Shown: positions 1 to 6,117 of the stretch, one piece after another
How positions within the stretch are numbered: position 1 is the stretch's first letter
How the letters are laid out: every line of letters begins with the position of its first letter
NCBI GenBank assembly: GCA_016218465.1
Contig: JACREA010000030.1
Span: forward strand, 1 to 7,272
Reading direction: 5' to 3'
Length of the DNA stretch: 7,272 nucleotides
DNA from: Nitrosomonadales bacterium
GTDB taxonomy: Bacteria > Pseudomonadota > Gammaproteobacteria > Burkholderiales > Gallionellaceae
Notes under the pieces: model-generated
What the model was told of the DNA's origin: nothing
Seen by the model: the letters and a program-made list of their open reading frames with translations, nothing else
Database searches by the model: none
Position numbers and translations under genes: made by a program

Positions 1-903
1 GGTATAAACCTGCGTGGTGGAGATGCTGGCGTGGCCGAGCATTTCCTGCACCGCGCGCAGGTCGCCGCTGGATTGCAGTACATGCGTTGCGAACGAGTGG
101 CGCAGCAAATGCGGATGCACGTTGCTGGTAATGCCCTGTCTGATGCCCCATTGCTTCATGCGCAACTGCACTACGCGCGGCGAGATGCGCTGGCCGCGTT
201 GCCCCACGAATAGCGCGGTCTCGCCAGGTCTGGCAAGCTGGCCGCGCACCGCAAGCCAGGTTTGCAGTGCGGCGATGGCAAAGTTTCCGAGCGGCACGAT
301 GCGCGTCTTGCTGCCCTTACCGGTCACACGCACTTCACCTGCGCTCATGTCGAGTTGGGATGGATCGAGATCAACCAGTTCGGCCAGGCGCAGGCCGGAG
401 GAGTAAAACAATTCGAACATCGCCTTGTCGCGTATCGCTTCTGTCGTATCTGCAGGCAGGTCGACCATGCGCGCGGCCTCGTCGGGCGACAGGGCCTGCG
501 GCAGCGTCTTCGGCGCTTTGGGTGCGCGCAGCCCTGCGCAAGGATTATCGGTCAAGCCGTGATCGCGCATCAGATAAGTGAAAAAGCCGCGCCAGGCAGA
601 CAGCATGCGCGCCAGTGAACGTCCGCCCAAACCCTTGCTATGCAGTTGCGCGATGAAGCGGCGTATCTGATGAATCTTGAGATCGGCAAGCGGAGTGTTT
701 GCGGAAAGATCGAACAGGTGCCCAAGGTCGCGCGCGTAATTCTCCGCTGTCAGTTTGGAGTACTGCTTTTCGTTGCGCAGCCAAGCCAGATAACCTTGTA
801 AATATTTCTGGTTAACGTGAAACTCGCGCAGCGAGACCGCGTCCCTCTCTCCCGCTCGCGGGAGAGAGCTAGGAGAGAGGGAAACGGGCGTGGCGAATAT
901 CAT
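1..903 (-). CDS. xerC: Tyrosine recombinase XerC (3' end cut by window edge)
   Basis: Site-specific recombinase that, with XerD, resolves chromosome dimers at dif during division. Counting from the ATG at 903, 301 codons are visible. The N-terminal SAM-like DNA-binding domain covers about residues 28-115 and the catalytic domain follows. All six catalytic positions of the family are present: Arg172 (in SGLRLAEL), Lys196 (in TGKGSK), His265 and Arg268 (in HPHLLRHSF), His291 (in GHAS) and the nucleophile Tyr300, codon 4-6, in TTQVYT. Only the short C-terminal tail, about 20-25 residues in relatives, is missing. The N-terminus is about 25 residues longer than E. coli XerC because a hairpin repeat at 842-884 is read through; no ATG, GTG or TTG lies between that repeat and the conserved part. 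Another in-frame ATG is at 933 and an in-frame stop at 943-945. Neither start has a good Shine-Dalgarno sequence. Last visible gene of the dapF cluster. Confidence 0.95.
   Translation of the reverse strand, partial: MIFATPVSLSPSSLPRAGERDAVSLREFHVNQKYLQGYLAWLRNEKQYSKLTAENYARDLGHLFDLSANTPLADLKIHQIRRFIAQLHSKGLGGRSLARMLSAWRGFFTYLMRDHGLTDNPCAGLRAPKAPKTLPQALSPDEAARMVDLPADTTEAIRDKAMFELFYSSGLRLAELVDLDPSQLDMSAGEVRVTGKGSKTRIVPLGNFAIAALQTWLAVRGQLARPGETALFVGQRGQRISPRVVQLRMKQWGIRQGITSNVHPHLLRHSFATHVLQSSGDLRAVQEMLGHASISTTQVYT
842..884. repeat. REP-type palindromic repeat inside the xerC 5' coding region
   Basis: A perfect 10-bp stem, CTCTCTCCCG (845-854) against CGGGAGAGAG (859-868), closes on a CTCG tetraloop. 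A second copy of the purine arm, AGAGAGGG (874-881), can pair instead with CCCTCTCT (843-850), so two alternative folds compete. The pattern of two CCCTCTC-type arms around a GC loop resembles the dispersed 'CCCTCTCCC...GGGAGAGGG' intergenic repeats found in many proteobacterial genomes; that family assignment is from memory. Here it lies in the xerC reading frame and encodes about residues 7-21. Confidence 0.7.
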
Positions 904-942
904 GTGTGCAATGCCCGTTAATCGTGGCGACATCCGGCATGG

Positions 943-1569
943 CTAATGGTCTAGGTACGGATGCAGCGCACTGCTCACTGCTTCGGCAATGCGCTGCAGA
1001 AACACGGTGCCCATCCCCGGATAGAAGCGTTGCTTGTCTTCACTGGCCAGCAGCAGCATGCCTATGGTCTCGTTGCCCGCGTGCAGCGGCAAATAGGCAA
1101 AAGAACCCAGTTTGGCTGCATTTTCGCCGAACCATCCAGCGGTGTCGTGCGCGGCGTGATGCAGGCAGACCGGTTGCGCCTGAGCATCGGCAAACGCCAG
1201 CACTTCTGCGCTGGGGGGAGTGGTCTGCCAAAGGCGTAGCGCGGTGTGCGGCACCGCAAAGATATCGCGCAAAAGATGCGGGATCATTTCCTGCAGGGCG
1301 TTCAGGTCGCGGCCGGCAAACAGGGCAACGATGAATTCATGCAGCTTGTGTTGCAGCGCGTCGTTCTCCTTTGCGAGAGCAAGCATTTCGCGCAGGCTTT
1401 TTTCCAGCTGCTTGTTTTTTTCGCGCAATGCAACCAGTTGTCGTTCGCTCAACGATATCGTTCGCCCGCCGTGGGGGTGCGGCAGATTGATTTGCTCCAG
1501 CGTATCGACATGATCCTCAAAGAACTGGGGGTGATCCTGCAAATATTGTGCGACTTCTTCAGCTCTCAT
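943..1569 (-). CDS. yigA: DUF484 family protein (YigA-like, GAF-type domain)
   Basis: A 208-residue protein of the DUF484 family, found next to xerC in many proteobacteria; its biochemical function is not established. The N-terminal signature is clear: VAQYLQDHPQFF (6-17), then LPHPHGG (29-35) and SLSERQLVALREKN (39-52). A charged coiled-coil-like helix (about 43-77) leads into a GAF-like sensor domain (about 80-205). No signal peptide or membrane segment is visible, so it is probably cytoplasmic. The ATG at 1569 is preceded by TAAGGA (1578-1583), a Shine-Dalgarno sequence that overlaps the dapF stop codon, so translation is probably coupled. It lies 11 bases after dapF and about 39 bases before xerC. 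The symbol follows the E. coli dapF-yigA-xerC order. A direct role in recombination is only suggested by position. Confidence 0.88.
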   Translation of the reverse strand: MRAEEVAQYLQDHPQFFEDHVDTLEQINLPHPHGGRTISLSERQLVALREKNKQLEKSLREMLALAKENDALQHKLHEFIVALFAGRDLNALQEMIPHLLRDIFAVPHTALRLWQTTPPSAEVLAFADAQAQPVCLHHAAHDTAGWFGENAAKLGSFAYLPLHAGNETIGMLLLASEDKQRFYPGMGTVFLQRIAEAVSSALHPYLDH

Positions 1570-1580
1570 GCGCTCATTCC

Positions 1581-2411
1581 TTATATGTTAATCTCGCCTG
1601 CGAATACCGTGATCGCCGGGCCGGTCATCAGCACTGCTTTGCCGTCGCCTTCCCAGGCAATGCTAAGAGTGCCGCCGCGCGTTGCTACGTTTACCGGGCT
1701 GTCGAGCAACTCGCGCCGGATACCCGCCACGACAGCCGCACAAGCCCCCGTGCCACAAGACAAGGTTTCCCCCGCGCCGCGTTCATACACGCGCAGCCTG
1801 ATGTTACGGCGATCCATTACTTGCATGAAGCCTGCATTGACTCGTTTGGGAAAGCGCGGGTGGCACTCGATAAGTGGCCCCAAATCCCTCACTGGCGCCA
1901 TTTCAATATCGTCGACCACTTGTACTGCATGCGGATTGCCCATCGACAGCGCGCTGATGCGCAGCGTTTTACCATCCACTTCCAGAGGTTCGCTTGCAGC
2001 GCCGCTTCCGCCGTCGAATGGGATGTTTGCTGGTTCAAATATTGGTGCGCCCATGTTCACTGTCACTCGCCCGTCTTGCTCGATGCGCGGGCTGATCAAG
2101 CCGCAGTGCGTTTCCACAATGATCTCGCGTTTGGTTGTGAGTTTTTCGTCCTGCACAAAACGCATGAAGCAGCGCGCGCCATTGCCGCATTGTTCCACTT
2201 CACCACCGTCCGAGTTAAAGATACGGTAGCGAAAATCAGCCTCTTTATTCGCCGATTTCTCGACGATCAATATCTGGTCGCAACCAACGCCAAAATGACG
2301 GTCGGCCAACAGGCGCAGTTGTTCCGGCGAAAGTTCGATACGCTGGCGAACACCGTCAAGCATTACGAAATCGTTGCCGGCGCCGTGCATTTTGGTGAAT
2401 TTCAACAGCAT
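1581..2411 (-). CDS. dapF: Diaminopimelate epimerase
   Basis: Cofactor-independent cytoplasmic racemase that converts LL-diaminopimelate to meso-diaminopimelate, the lysine precursor and peptidoglycan cross-linking residue. The 276 residues match the usual family length. The N-terminus KMHGAGNDFVMLD (7-19) is the family start. The two catalytic cysteines sit in their signatures: Cys75 in EQCGNGARC and Cys219 in SCGTGAC. The substrate-binding stretches FNSDGGEVEQ (65-74), GNPHAV (158-163) and ERGAGET (210-216) are also present, so the enzyme looks intact. The ATG at 2411 follows an AAAAGG Shine-Dalgarno region and lies only 3 bases after the tag stop codon, which suggests cotranscription and coupling. 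DUF484 and xerC follow directly. Confidence 0.98.
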   Translation of the reverse strand: MLLKFTKMHGAGNDFVMLDGVRQRIELSPEQLRLLADRHFGVGCDQILIVEKSANKEADFRYRIFNSDGGEVEQCGNGARCFMRFVQDEKLTTKREIIVETHCGLISPRIEQDGRVTVNMGAPIFEPANIPFDGGSGAASEPLEVDGKTLRISALSMGNPHAVQVVDDIEMAPVRDLGPLIECHPRFPKRVNAGFMQVMDRRNIRLRVYERGAGETLSCGTGACAAVVAGIRRELLDSPVNVATRGGTLSIAWEGDGKAVLMTGPAITVFAGEINI

Positions 2412-2414
2412 TCT

Positions 2415-2993
2415 CTACCTTTTGTCGTGTTGCAATTCGGCATATCGAAAACAATTTACAGTGTGATCGTTGACCATGCCGACCGCCTGCATGTAAGCAT
2501 AACAAATCGTTGTGCCGACGAACTTGAAACCGCGCCGCTTTAATTCCTTGCTCATCGCATCCGACTCCTGCGTGCTGGTTGGTACTTGGCCATGGTTGAG
2601 CCACCTGTTCTGTCTCGGCTTGCCTTTAATGAACTGCCAGATGAACTTGTCAAAGCTGCCGAATTCATCACGCACATCAAGAAACTTTTGCGCATTGACC
2701 ACCGCCGCAGTCAACTTCAAACGATTACGAACAATTCCCGCGTCCCGCAGCAGCGATTCTATTTTATTTGCATCATAAGCGGCAATGCGTGCCGCGTCGA
2801 AATCATCGAATGCAGCGCGATAATGATCGCGCTTGCGCAGAATAGTGATCCAGCTCAAGCCCGCTTGCGCGCCTTCCAGAATCAGAAATTCGAACAGGCG
2901 CCGGTCATCATGCAGCGGTACGCCCCATTCCGTATCGTGATAATTCCGGTAAAGGGCATCATCGCCCGCCCATACGCAGCGCTGCTTATTCAT
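2415..2993 (-). CDS. tag: DNA-3-methyladenine glycosylase I
   Basis: Base-excision repair enzyme that removes 3-methyladenine from alkylated DNA; cytoplasmic, helix-hairpin-helix superfamily. From the ATG at 2993 the protein has 192 residues, the family length. The zinc-snap ligands are visible as Cys6 and His19 (in NYHDTEWG) at the N-terminus and His and Cys in VNDHTVNC near the C-terminus. The base-pocket acidic residue is Glu40 in LEGAQAGLSW. PTSTQESDAMSK and KRRGFKFVGTTICYAYMQA are the C-terminal signatures. The frame is open 10 codons further upstream to a TTG at 3023, but that would run into the preceding gene and the homology starts at MNKQRCVW, so I prefer 2993. It lies 10 bases after the CoA-binding gene and 3 bases before dapF. 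Confidence 0.96.
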   Translation of the reverse strand: MNKQRCVWAGDDALYRNYHDTEWGVPLHDDRRLFEFLILEGAQAGLSWITILRKRDHYRAAFDDFDAARIAAYDANKIESLLRDAGIVRNRLKLTAAVVNAQKFLDVRDEFGSFDKFIWQFIKGKPRQNRWLNHGQVPTSTQESDAMSKELKRRGFKFVGTTICYAYMQAVGMVNDHTVNCFRYAELQHDKR

Positions 2994-3003
2994 GACGCCC
3001 CGC

Positions 3004-3429
3004 TCACGGTGGATGCGAGCCAAACTTTACCGCATCACGCCACATGCAGCGGTCCATCACGACGGTGATGCCTGCCTCCCTGGCGCGCTGCGCGGCTTCC
3101 TCATGAACGATGCCGTCTTGCAGCCAAAGTTTTTTGATGCCGAGTTTGATGCAGCTTTCCACGATAGCGGGCACGTGCTCCGCCGCGCGAAATACATCCA
3201 CGATGTCCGGCAGCTCGGGCAGGCTTTCCAGGTCTGGAAACGCTTTTTCGCCCAATAACTCGGCAACCATCGGGCGCACCGGCATGATGCGATAACCAAA
3301 ACTTTGCAATCCGCTCGCCACGCGAAAGCTGGGACGCGACTCATTCGGCGACAGACCCACCACCGCGATGCTGTGTACGTCATTCAACAGTTGACGGATT
3401 TGCTCCGGTTCGGGGTTGGTGAAAGTCAT
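3004..3429 (-). CDS. CoA-binding domain protein (YccU-like)
   Basis: A 141-residue single-domain Rossmann-fold protein of the CoA_binding_2/YccU family, which resembles the CoA-binding part of succinyl-CoA synthetase alpha; the cellular role is not known. The nucleotide-binding strand and loop AVVGLSPNESRPSF (22-35) is followed by GYRIMPVRP (45-53), DIVDVFR (75-81), KKLWLQDGI (99-107) and AGITVVMDRCM (119-129), all typical of the family. The frame also offers an ATG at 3483, which would add 18 residues (MPKKCYRATRND...) of unrelated, charged character and run close to the divergent tRNA promoter. I prefer 3429 because family members start just before this point (NPEPEQIRQLL). The Shine-Dalgarno sequence is weak at either start. 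First gene of the probable five-gene cluster. Confidence 0.9.
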   Translation of the reverse strand: MTFTNPEPEQIRQLLNDVHSIAVVGLSPNESRPSFRVASGLQSFGYRIMPVRPMVAELLGEKAFPDLESLPELPDIVDVFRAAEHVPAIVESCIKLGIKKLWLQDGIVHEEAAQRAREAGITVVMDRCMWRDAVKFGSHPP

Positions 3430-3462
3430 GCCGTGATCGTGGTTGTAATCATTGCGTGTGGC

Positions 3463-3471
3463 ACGATAGCA
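3463..3471 (-). promoter_or_regulatory. Possible extended -10 promoter element for the yccU-tag-dapF-xerC cluster
   Basis: On the minus strand the sequence reads TGCTATCGT, an extended -10 (TGn plus TATCGT), about 33 bases before the preferred ATG at 3429. No convincing -35 box lies 17 bases upstream, which extended -10 promoters can tolerate. This is a motif reading only. It would be incompatible with translation starting at the ATG at 3483. Confidence 0.25.
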
Positions 3472-3492
3472 CTTTTTTGGCATGGTGTGGCG

Positions 3493-3521
3493 TGGACGGT
3501 TTGGTCAAAAACCGTTATGCT
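3493..3521 (+). promoter_or_regulatory. Predicted sigma70-type promoter of tRNA-Arg
   Basis: TGGACG (3493-3498) and TATGCT (3516-3521) are separated by 17 bases and each matches four of six consensus positions. A GC-rich discriminator (GCGCGCC) follows, as is common for stringently controlled stable-RNA promoters. The expected start near 3528 leaves about a 10-base leader before the tRNA. A perfect 7-bp inverted repeat fills the spacer. Confidence 0.4.
3496..3515. repeat. Inverted repeat in the divergent tRNA/yccU intergenic region
   Basis: ACGGTTT (3496-3502) and AAACCGT (3509-3515) are perfect complements around a 6-base spacer GGTCAA. The repeat spans the spacer between the two predicted hexamers of the tRNA promoter and overlaps the -35. 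It could be an operator, a hairpin or chance; no regulator is identified. Confidence 0.5.
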
Positions 3522-3538
3522 GCGCGCCTTCTCAGTAT

Positions 3539-3615
3539 GCGCCCGTAGCTCAGTTGGATAGAGTATTGGTTTCCGAAGCCAAGGGTCACAGGTTCGACTC
3601 CTGTCGGGCGCGCCA
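3539..3615 (+). tRNA. tRNA-Arg (anticodon CCG)
   Basis: A complete cloverleaf can be drawn. The acceptor stem GCGCCCG (3539-3545) pairs with CGGGCGC (3605-3611), with discriminator G3612 and an encoded CCA (3613-3615). The D arm is GCTC (3548-3551) with GAGT (3561-3564) around a loop containing GG. The anticodon stem is TTGGT/GCCAA with loop TTCCGAA, giving anticodon CCG (3573-3575), which reads the Arg codon CGG. The T arm is ACAGG/CCTGT around TTCGACT. The D loop carries A at position 20, an arginine identity element in E. coli. It is the only plus-strand gene in the window, divergent from the CoA-binding gene and convergent with tlpA. Confidence 0.97.
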
Positions 3616-3634
3616 ATATCAAATTGGAACCGTG

Positions 3635-3654
3635 AAAATCCGCTTGCCGGTTTT
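3635..3654. terminator. Possible weak bidirectional terminator between tRNA-Arg and the tlpA-like gene
   Basis: AAAA-T-CCG (3635-3642) pairs with CGG-TTTT (3648-3654) around a CTTGC loop, with one bulged T. On each strand the hairpin ends in TTTT, as a two-way terminator between convergent units would. Only three pairs are G-C, so the hairpin is weak. Confidence 0.3.
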
Positions 3655-3683
3655 GCCCGAAACCCTGAATAACAAAATCAACG

Positions 3684-4193
3684 TTACATCTTCAGGTGAA
3701 ACATTTTTCCTATCGCCTCTATGGTTTCCGGGCTATCCCACTCATAGGCTCCGCGAACTTTTTCGAGCACGCGGCCATCCGCATCTACCAGAACGGTCAA
3801 TGGAATCGTGTCGGCACCCAGCATGTTTTCCAGCAACACATGGCTATCGAGGAAGTTAACAAACGAAATTTTCGACTGCTTGATGAACGCCGCAGCCTCG
3901 TTGCCGTCGTCGTCGGTTGAGATGCCGATAACATTGAACTGCTTCCCGTTATACCGCCGGGCAAGCCGGTCCAGCGAACCCATTTCTGCGCGGCACGGGC
4001 CGCACCAACTGGCCCAGACATTAATGATCAGGGGTTTCCCACGGTAGTCGGAGAATTTTTTTGTATTGCCGGAAAACCCATGCAACGTCGCATCGCGAAG
4101 ATAACCGCCAATCTCGACCTCGCCGGGTGTACCCGCAAATGCAGTCGCGGATATTGCCGATACCCAGAAGAAAACCAGAAAAATTGCTTTCAC
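3684..4193 (-). CDS. TlpA-family periplasmic thiol-disulfide oxidoreductase
   Basis: Thioredoxin-fold protein of the TlpA/ResA type, 169 residues, expected to reduce or exchange disulfides in envelope proteins; the partner cannot be told from sequence. Residues 1-20 look like a Sec signal peptide: Lys at 2, a hydrophobic core and an AFA|G cleavage site near 20/21. The active site is WCGPC with Cys64 and Cys67, preceded by the family stretch PLIINVWASW (54-63). The cis-proline is Pro131 in DTIPLT, and LVDADGRV follows. The start codon is GTG at 4193, supported by AAGAGG 11 bases upstream. It lies 32 bases after the CobD/CbiB-like gene, so the two are probably cotranscribed. I see no cytochrome c maturation genes nearby to name a more precise role. 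Confidence 0.92.
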   Translation of the reverse strand: MKAIFLVFFWVSAISATAFAGTPGEVEIGGYLRDATLHGFSGNTKKFSDYRGKPLIINVWASWCGPCRAEMGSLDRLARRYNGKQFNVIGISTDDDGNEAAAFIKQSKISFVNFLDSHVLLENMLGADTIPLTVLVDADGRVLEKVRGAYEWDSPETIEAIGKMFHLKM

Positions 4194-4204
4194 GTACCAA
4201 TCTA

Positions 4205-4210
4205 CCTCTT
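4205..4210 (-). promoter_or_regulatory. Ribosome binding site of the tlpA-like gene
   Basis: AAGAGG on the minus strand, followed by an 11-base spacer to the GTG at 4193. It supports the GTG start, which puts a full signal peptide at the N-terminus. Confidence 0.6.
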
Positions 4211-4225
4211 AAAAAATGAGATCGG

Positions 4226-5179
4226 TCAGCCAAGCAAACTGGCCAGCGTCAGTAGCAGCAAAAGGATCAGCCAGAACACCACCGAGCGCCACACCAGCCC
4301 GACAGCGCTTTGCATGAAGTCGGCATCGGCATCGTCACCGACACCCAGCTCCGGCCTGTCGAACGGCAAACTGCCTTGCGGTATCGTCATGCCGAGGCGC
4401 ACGCCCAACGCACCCGCGCCGCTGGCCAGCAATATTCCTGCTTCGGGATCAGGCCAGCGTGCGGCTTGGGTGCGCCAGCAGTAAGCCGTGTCCTCAAAAT
4501 TGCCGACGATGGCAAAAGTCAGCGCGGTAAGACGGACCGGCAGCCATTCCAGCACATAAAACGCTTTGCGCGCAAAACCGCCAAACGCGCCACCATACAA
4601 TTCATCCGGTTCGCTTTCACCTTCATCAGCCCAGCGCTTGCGCAGGAATTGCCCGAGGCGATACAGCAGCGCGCCCGCCGCGCCGCCCAAGCCGACTGCG
4701 CTGAACAGCACAAACCACACGATCACGCCGAACACGTTGCGATGCGAGGCGATCAGCGCTTCTTCGATGGTGACGCGCGCCACTTCTTCGGCATTCAGTT
4801 CATGCGAAGGAATGCCACGCCACTTGGTCAGCAGTCCGCGCGCCTCATCCAGTTTGCCCTCACGCATCGCCTTATGAATGCGGGTGAAATAATGGCTGAA
4901 CTGGCGAAAGCCCATCGTGAGATACAGCACCAGCACGTCGAACGCCCAGGCAAACACGGGGTGCACGCTGTTCAGTATCCAGAACAGAACCAACACACCA
5001 GCCAACAGCGGCATCACCGCCAATGTCCATGCGATCTTGCCGTGCTTGTATGCACCGGCATTGAAGTGAAGTTGAAAAAAATCGACGTAGCTGGATAACC
5101 AACCGTACAGGTATTTTCGCGAGGAGAGCGGATGAAACTGCTCCAGCAACAACGCGGCAATCAGGGCAAACAGGCTCAT
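4226..5179 (-). CDS. CobD/CbiB-like (AmpE-related) integral membrane protein
   Basis: A 317-residue membrane protein of the CobD/CbiB superfamily. CbiB makes adenosylcobinamide phosphate in cobalamin synthesis, and AmpE is a non-cobalamin member. Hydrophobic segments lie at about 1-12, 51-69, 73-91, 149-172 and 294-316. Superfamily similarity is seen in VARVTIEEALIASHR (133-147), GGAAGALLYRL (165-175) and the later LEWLPVRLTAL, which matches the CbiB 'WxPaRLtaL' stretch. The CbiB N-terminal GDP...HPV motif is reduced to LEQFHPL (12-18), and the AEN...D motif after the conserved glutamate is replaced by ASHR. I therefore doubt a cobalamin role and leave the function open. No cobalamin genes are nearby. 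The ATG at 5179 has no strong Shine-Dalgarno sequence. The tlpA-like gene follows after 32 bases. Confidence 0.82.
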   Translation of the reverse strand: MSLFALIAALLLEQFHPLSSRKYLYGWLSSYVDFFQLHFNAGAYKHGKIAWTLAVMPLLAGVLVLFWILNSVHPVFAWAFDVLVLYLTMGFRQFSHYFTRIHKAMREGKLDEARGLLTKWRGIPSHELNAEEVARVTIEEALIASHRNVFGVIVWFVLFSAVGLGGAAGALLYRLGQFLRKRWADEGESEPDELYGGAFGGFARKAFYVLEWLPVRLTALTFAIVGNFEDTAYCWRTQAARWPDPEAGILLASGAGALGVRLGMTIPQGSLPFDRPELGVGDDADADFMQSAVGLVWRSVVFWLILLLLLTLASLLG

Positions 5180-5422
5180 GGCATCGGGAAAGCATCAACG
5201 ATTTACATGGCGCGAAAGATAACACAACCTTGCCGCTTGCGTAGCGCGGAAGACGTACAAAACAAAATTTCGAATTCATGCCCAAAGCGAAGTAGCATCC
5301 GCAACAGGCTTTTCGATAGGGCATCAAACCGGATCGTTTACCCTTCCTGAAAAGCGCCCACAAACAGTGCGGTGAGCGTCATGAATATGGCTACGCTAAG
5401 AGAGCCAGATCACGTTTCCGGA

Positions 5423-5959
5423 TTACAGTATTAACAGGAAACCATCCACGAAGTAGAACAGCCCGACAAAACCAGTCGCCATTCCCGCATACCAAACCAT
5501 CTTCTTTTTCAGCAGCCCCGCAATAGAGGACAGCAAAATAGAAATTTGCAGGAAAATGATCGCCACTCCGAATGCTTGGGAATGTTTCTGGGATTCGTCA
5601 CGAACGCTTTCCAGTTGCTTGGCTTTTTCCTGGATTTCGGATTTTTCCTGTTCGTATTTCTCAATCTTCTTTTTGTAGTCGGCTATTTCATCTTTCAGGG
5701 TGTTTGCCACTTCTTCAGACGCGGATCTGGGTAAATCCATCAGCTTCAACTCCAATGTTTCCTTTTGCATTTGGTACATATACGACTTGATGGATTTGGC
5801 CTGATAAAAAGCCCATTGGTCGGATGCCTGTGACTGGCTCATCACAGAGCGGGTAGAGAATCCGCCCCCCTTGAACGTGGACAATGTCGCACAAACCGCG
5901 AATACCACTGTCGTCAACGCCAGGTAATTTAGCCATACTTCCTTTTTTTCTTCCGCCAT
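5423..5959 (-). CDS. DUF4337 family membrane protein
   Basis: From the ATG at 5959 this is a 178-residue protein of unknown function matching the DUF4337 family. A short charged N-terminus (MAEEKKE) leads to a first membrane helix at about 10-28. Next come the family stretches STFKGGGFSTRSV (27-39) and SQSQASDQWAFYQAKSIK (41-58). A strongly charged Lys/Glu-rich stretch at about 80-127 should form a coiled coil. Two more hydrophobic segments at about 130-150 and 155-178 end the protein. The frame is open to an earlier ATG at 6022, but AGGA (5968-5971) sits 8 bases before 5959 and the family homology begins there. It stands alone: 158 bases after cysN and 243 bases before the next gene, so it probably has its own promoter. 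The local sequence looks richer in A+T than its neighbours. Confidence 0.87.
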   Translation of the reverse strand: MAEEKKEVWLNYLALTTVVFAVCATLSTFKGGGFSTRSVMSQSQASDQWAFYQAKSIKSYMYQMQKETLELKLMDLPRSASEEVANTLKDEIADYKKKIEKYEQEKSEIQEKAKQLESVRDESQKHSQAFGVAIIFLQISILLSSIAGLLKKKMVWYAGMATGFVGLFYFVDGFLLIL

Positions 5960-5967
5960 GAAATATT

Positions 5968-5971
5968 TCCT
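5968..5971 (-). promoter_or_regulatory. Ribosome binding site deciding the DUF4337 start
   Basis: AGGA on the minus strand, 8 bases before the ATG at 5959. The earlier in-frame ATG at 6022 would add 21 residues that do not resemble the family. Confidence 0.6.
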
Positions 5972-6117
5972 GAACCTGTATAAATTTTGGAATAAATGAA
6001 TCGCCCCCGATTTACCTGGCACAGTTCAGCCGCTCGAAATGCCATCTCACGAACGCAACCGTAGCCAGGGAATCAGGTGGCTATTATGACATTACACCAT
6101 CATGGATCCAAAAAACT

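Noticed and set aside
1246..2543. Long plus-strand open frames of over 320 codons opposite DUF484 and dapF
   Set aside because: They are antisense to genes with intact catalytic motifs and show no recognisable domain. Long antisense frames are expected over such coding sequence.
2994..3023. Longer tag start at a TTG codon (3023)
   Set aside because: It would overlap the end of the CoA-binding gene and add ten residues without family similarity. The ATG at 2993 gives the normal N-terminus with the zinc ligand Cys6.
3539..3615. tRNA-Arg as an integration site for a genomic island, with xerC as the integrase
   Set aside because: No duplicated tRNA 3' end is visible, the flanking genes are all core genes, and the recombinase is a housekeeping XerC in the dapF cluster.
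4872..5363. Minus-strand open frame of 163 codons covering the gap upstream of the CobD/CbiB-like gene
   Set aside because: More than half overlaps the real gene in another frame, and the composition (Cys/Arg-rich, no motif) is that of a shadow frame.
5388..5407. Inverted repeat TGGCT...AGCCA downstream of the DUF4337 gene as a terminator
   Set aside because: The stem is 5 bp with a 10-base loop and no T run, so it is not distinguishable from chance.
5180..5422. Possible small gene, RNA or riboswitch in the 243-base gap
   Set aside because: No start with a good ribosome binding site plus a plausible frame, no recognisable RNA fold and no clear promoter could be supported by eye.
6062..6083. 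Inverted repeat TAGCCA...TGGCTA downstream of cysN as a terminator
   Set aside because: The stem is only 6 bp with a 10-base loop, and no T run follows on the minus strand.
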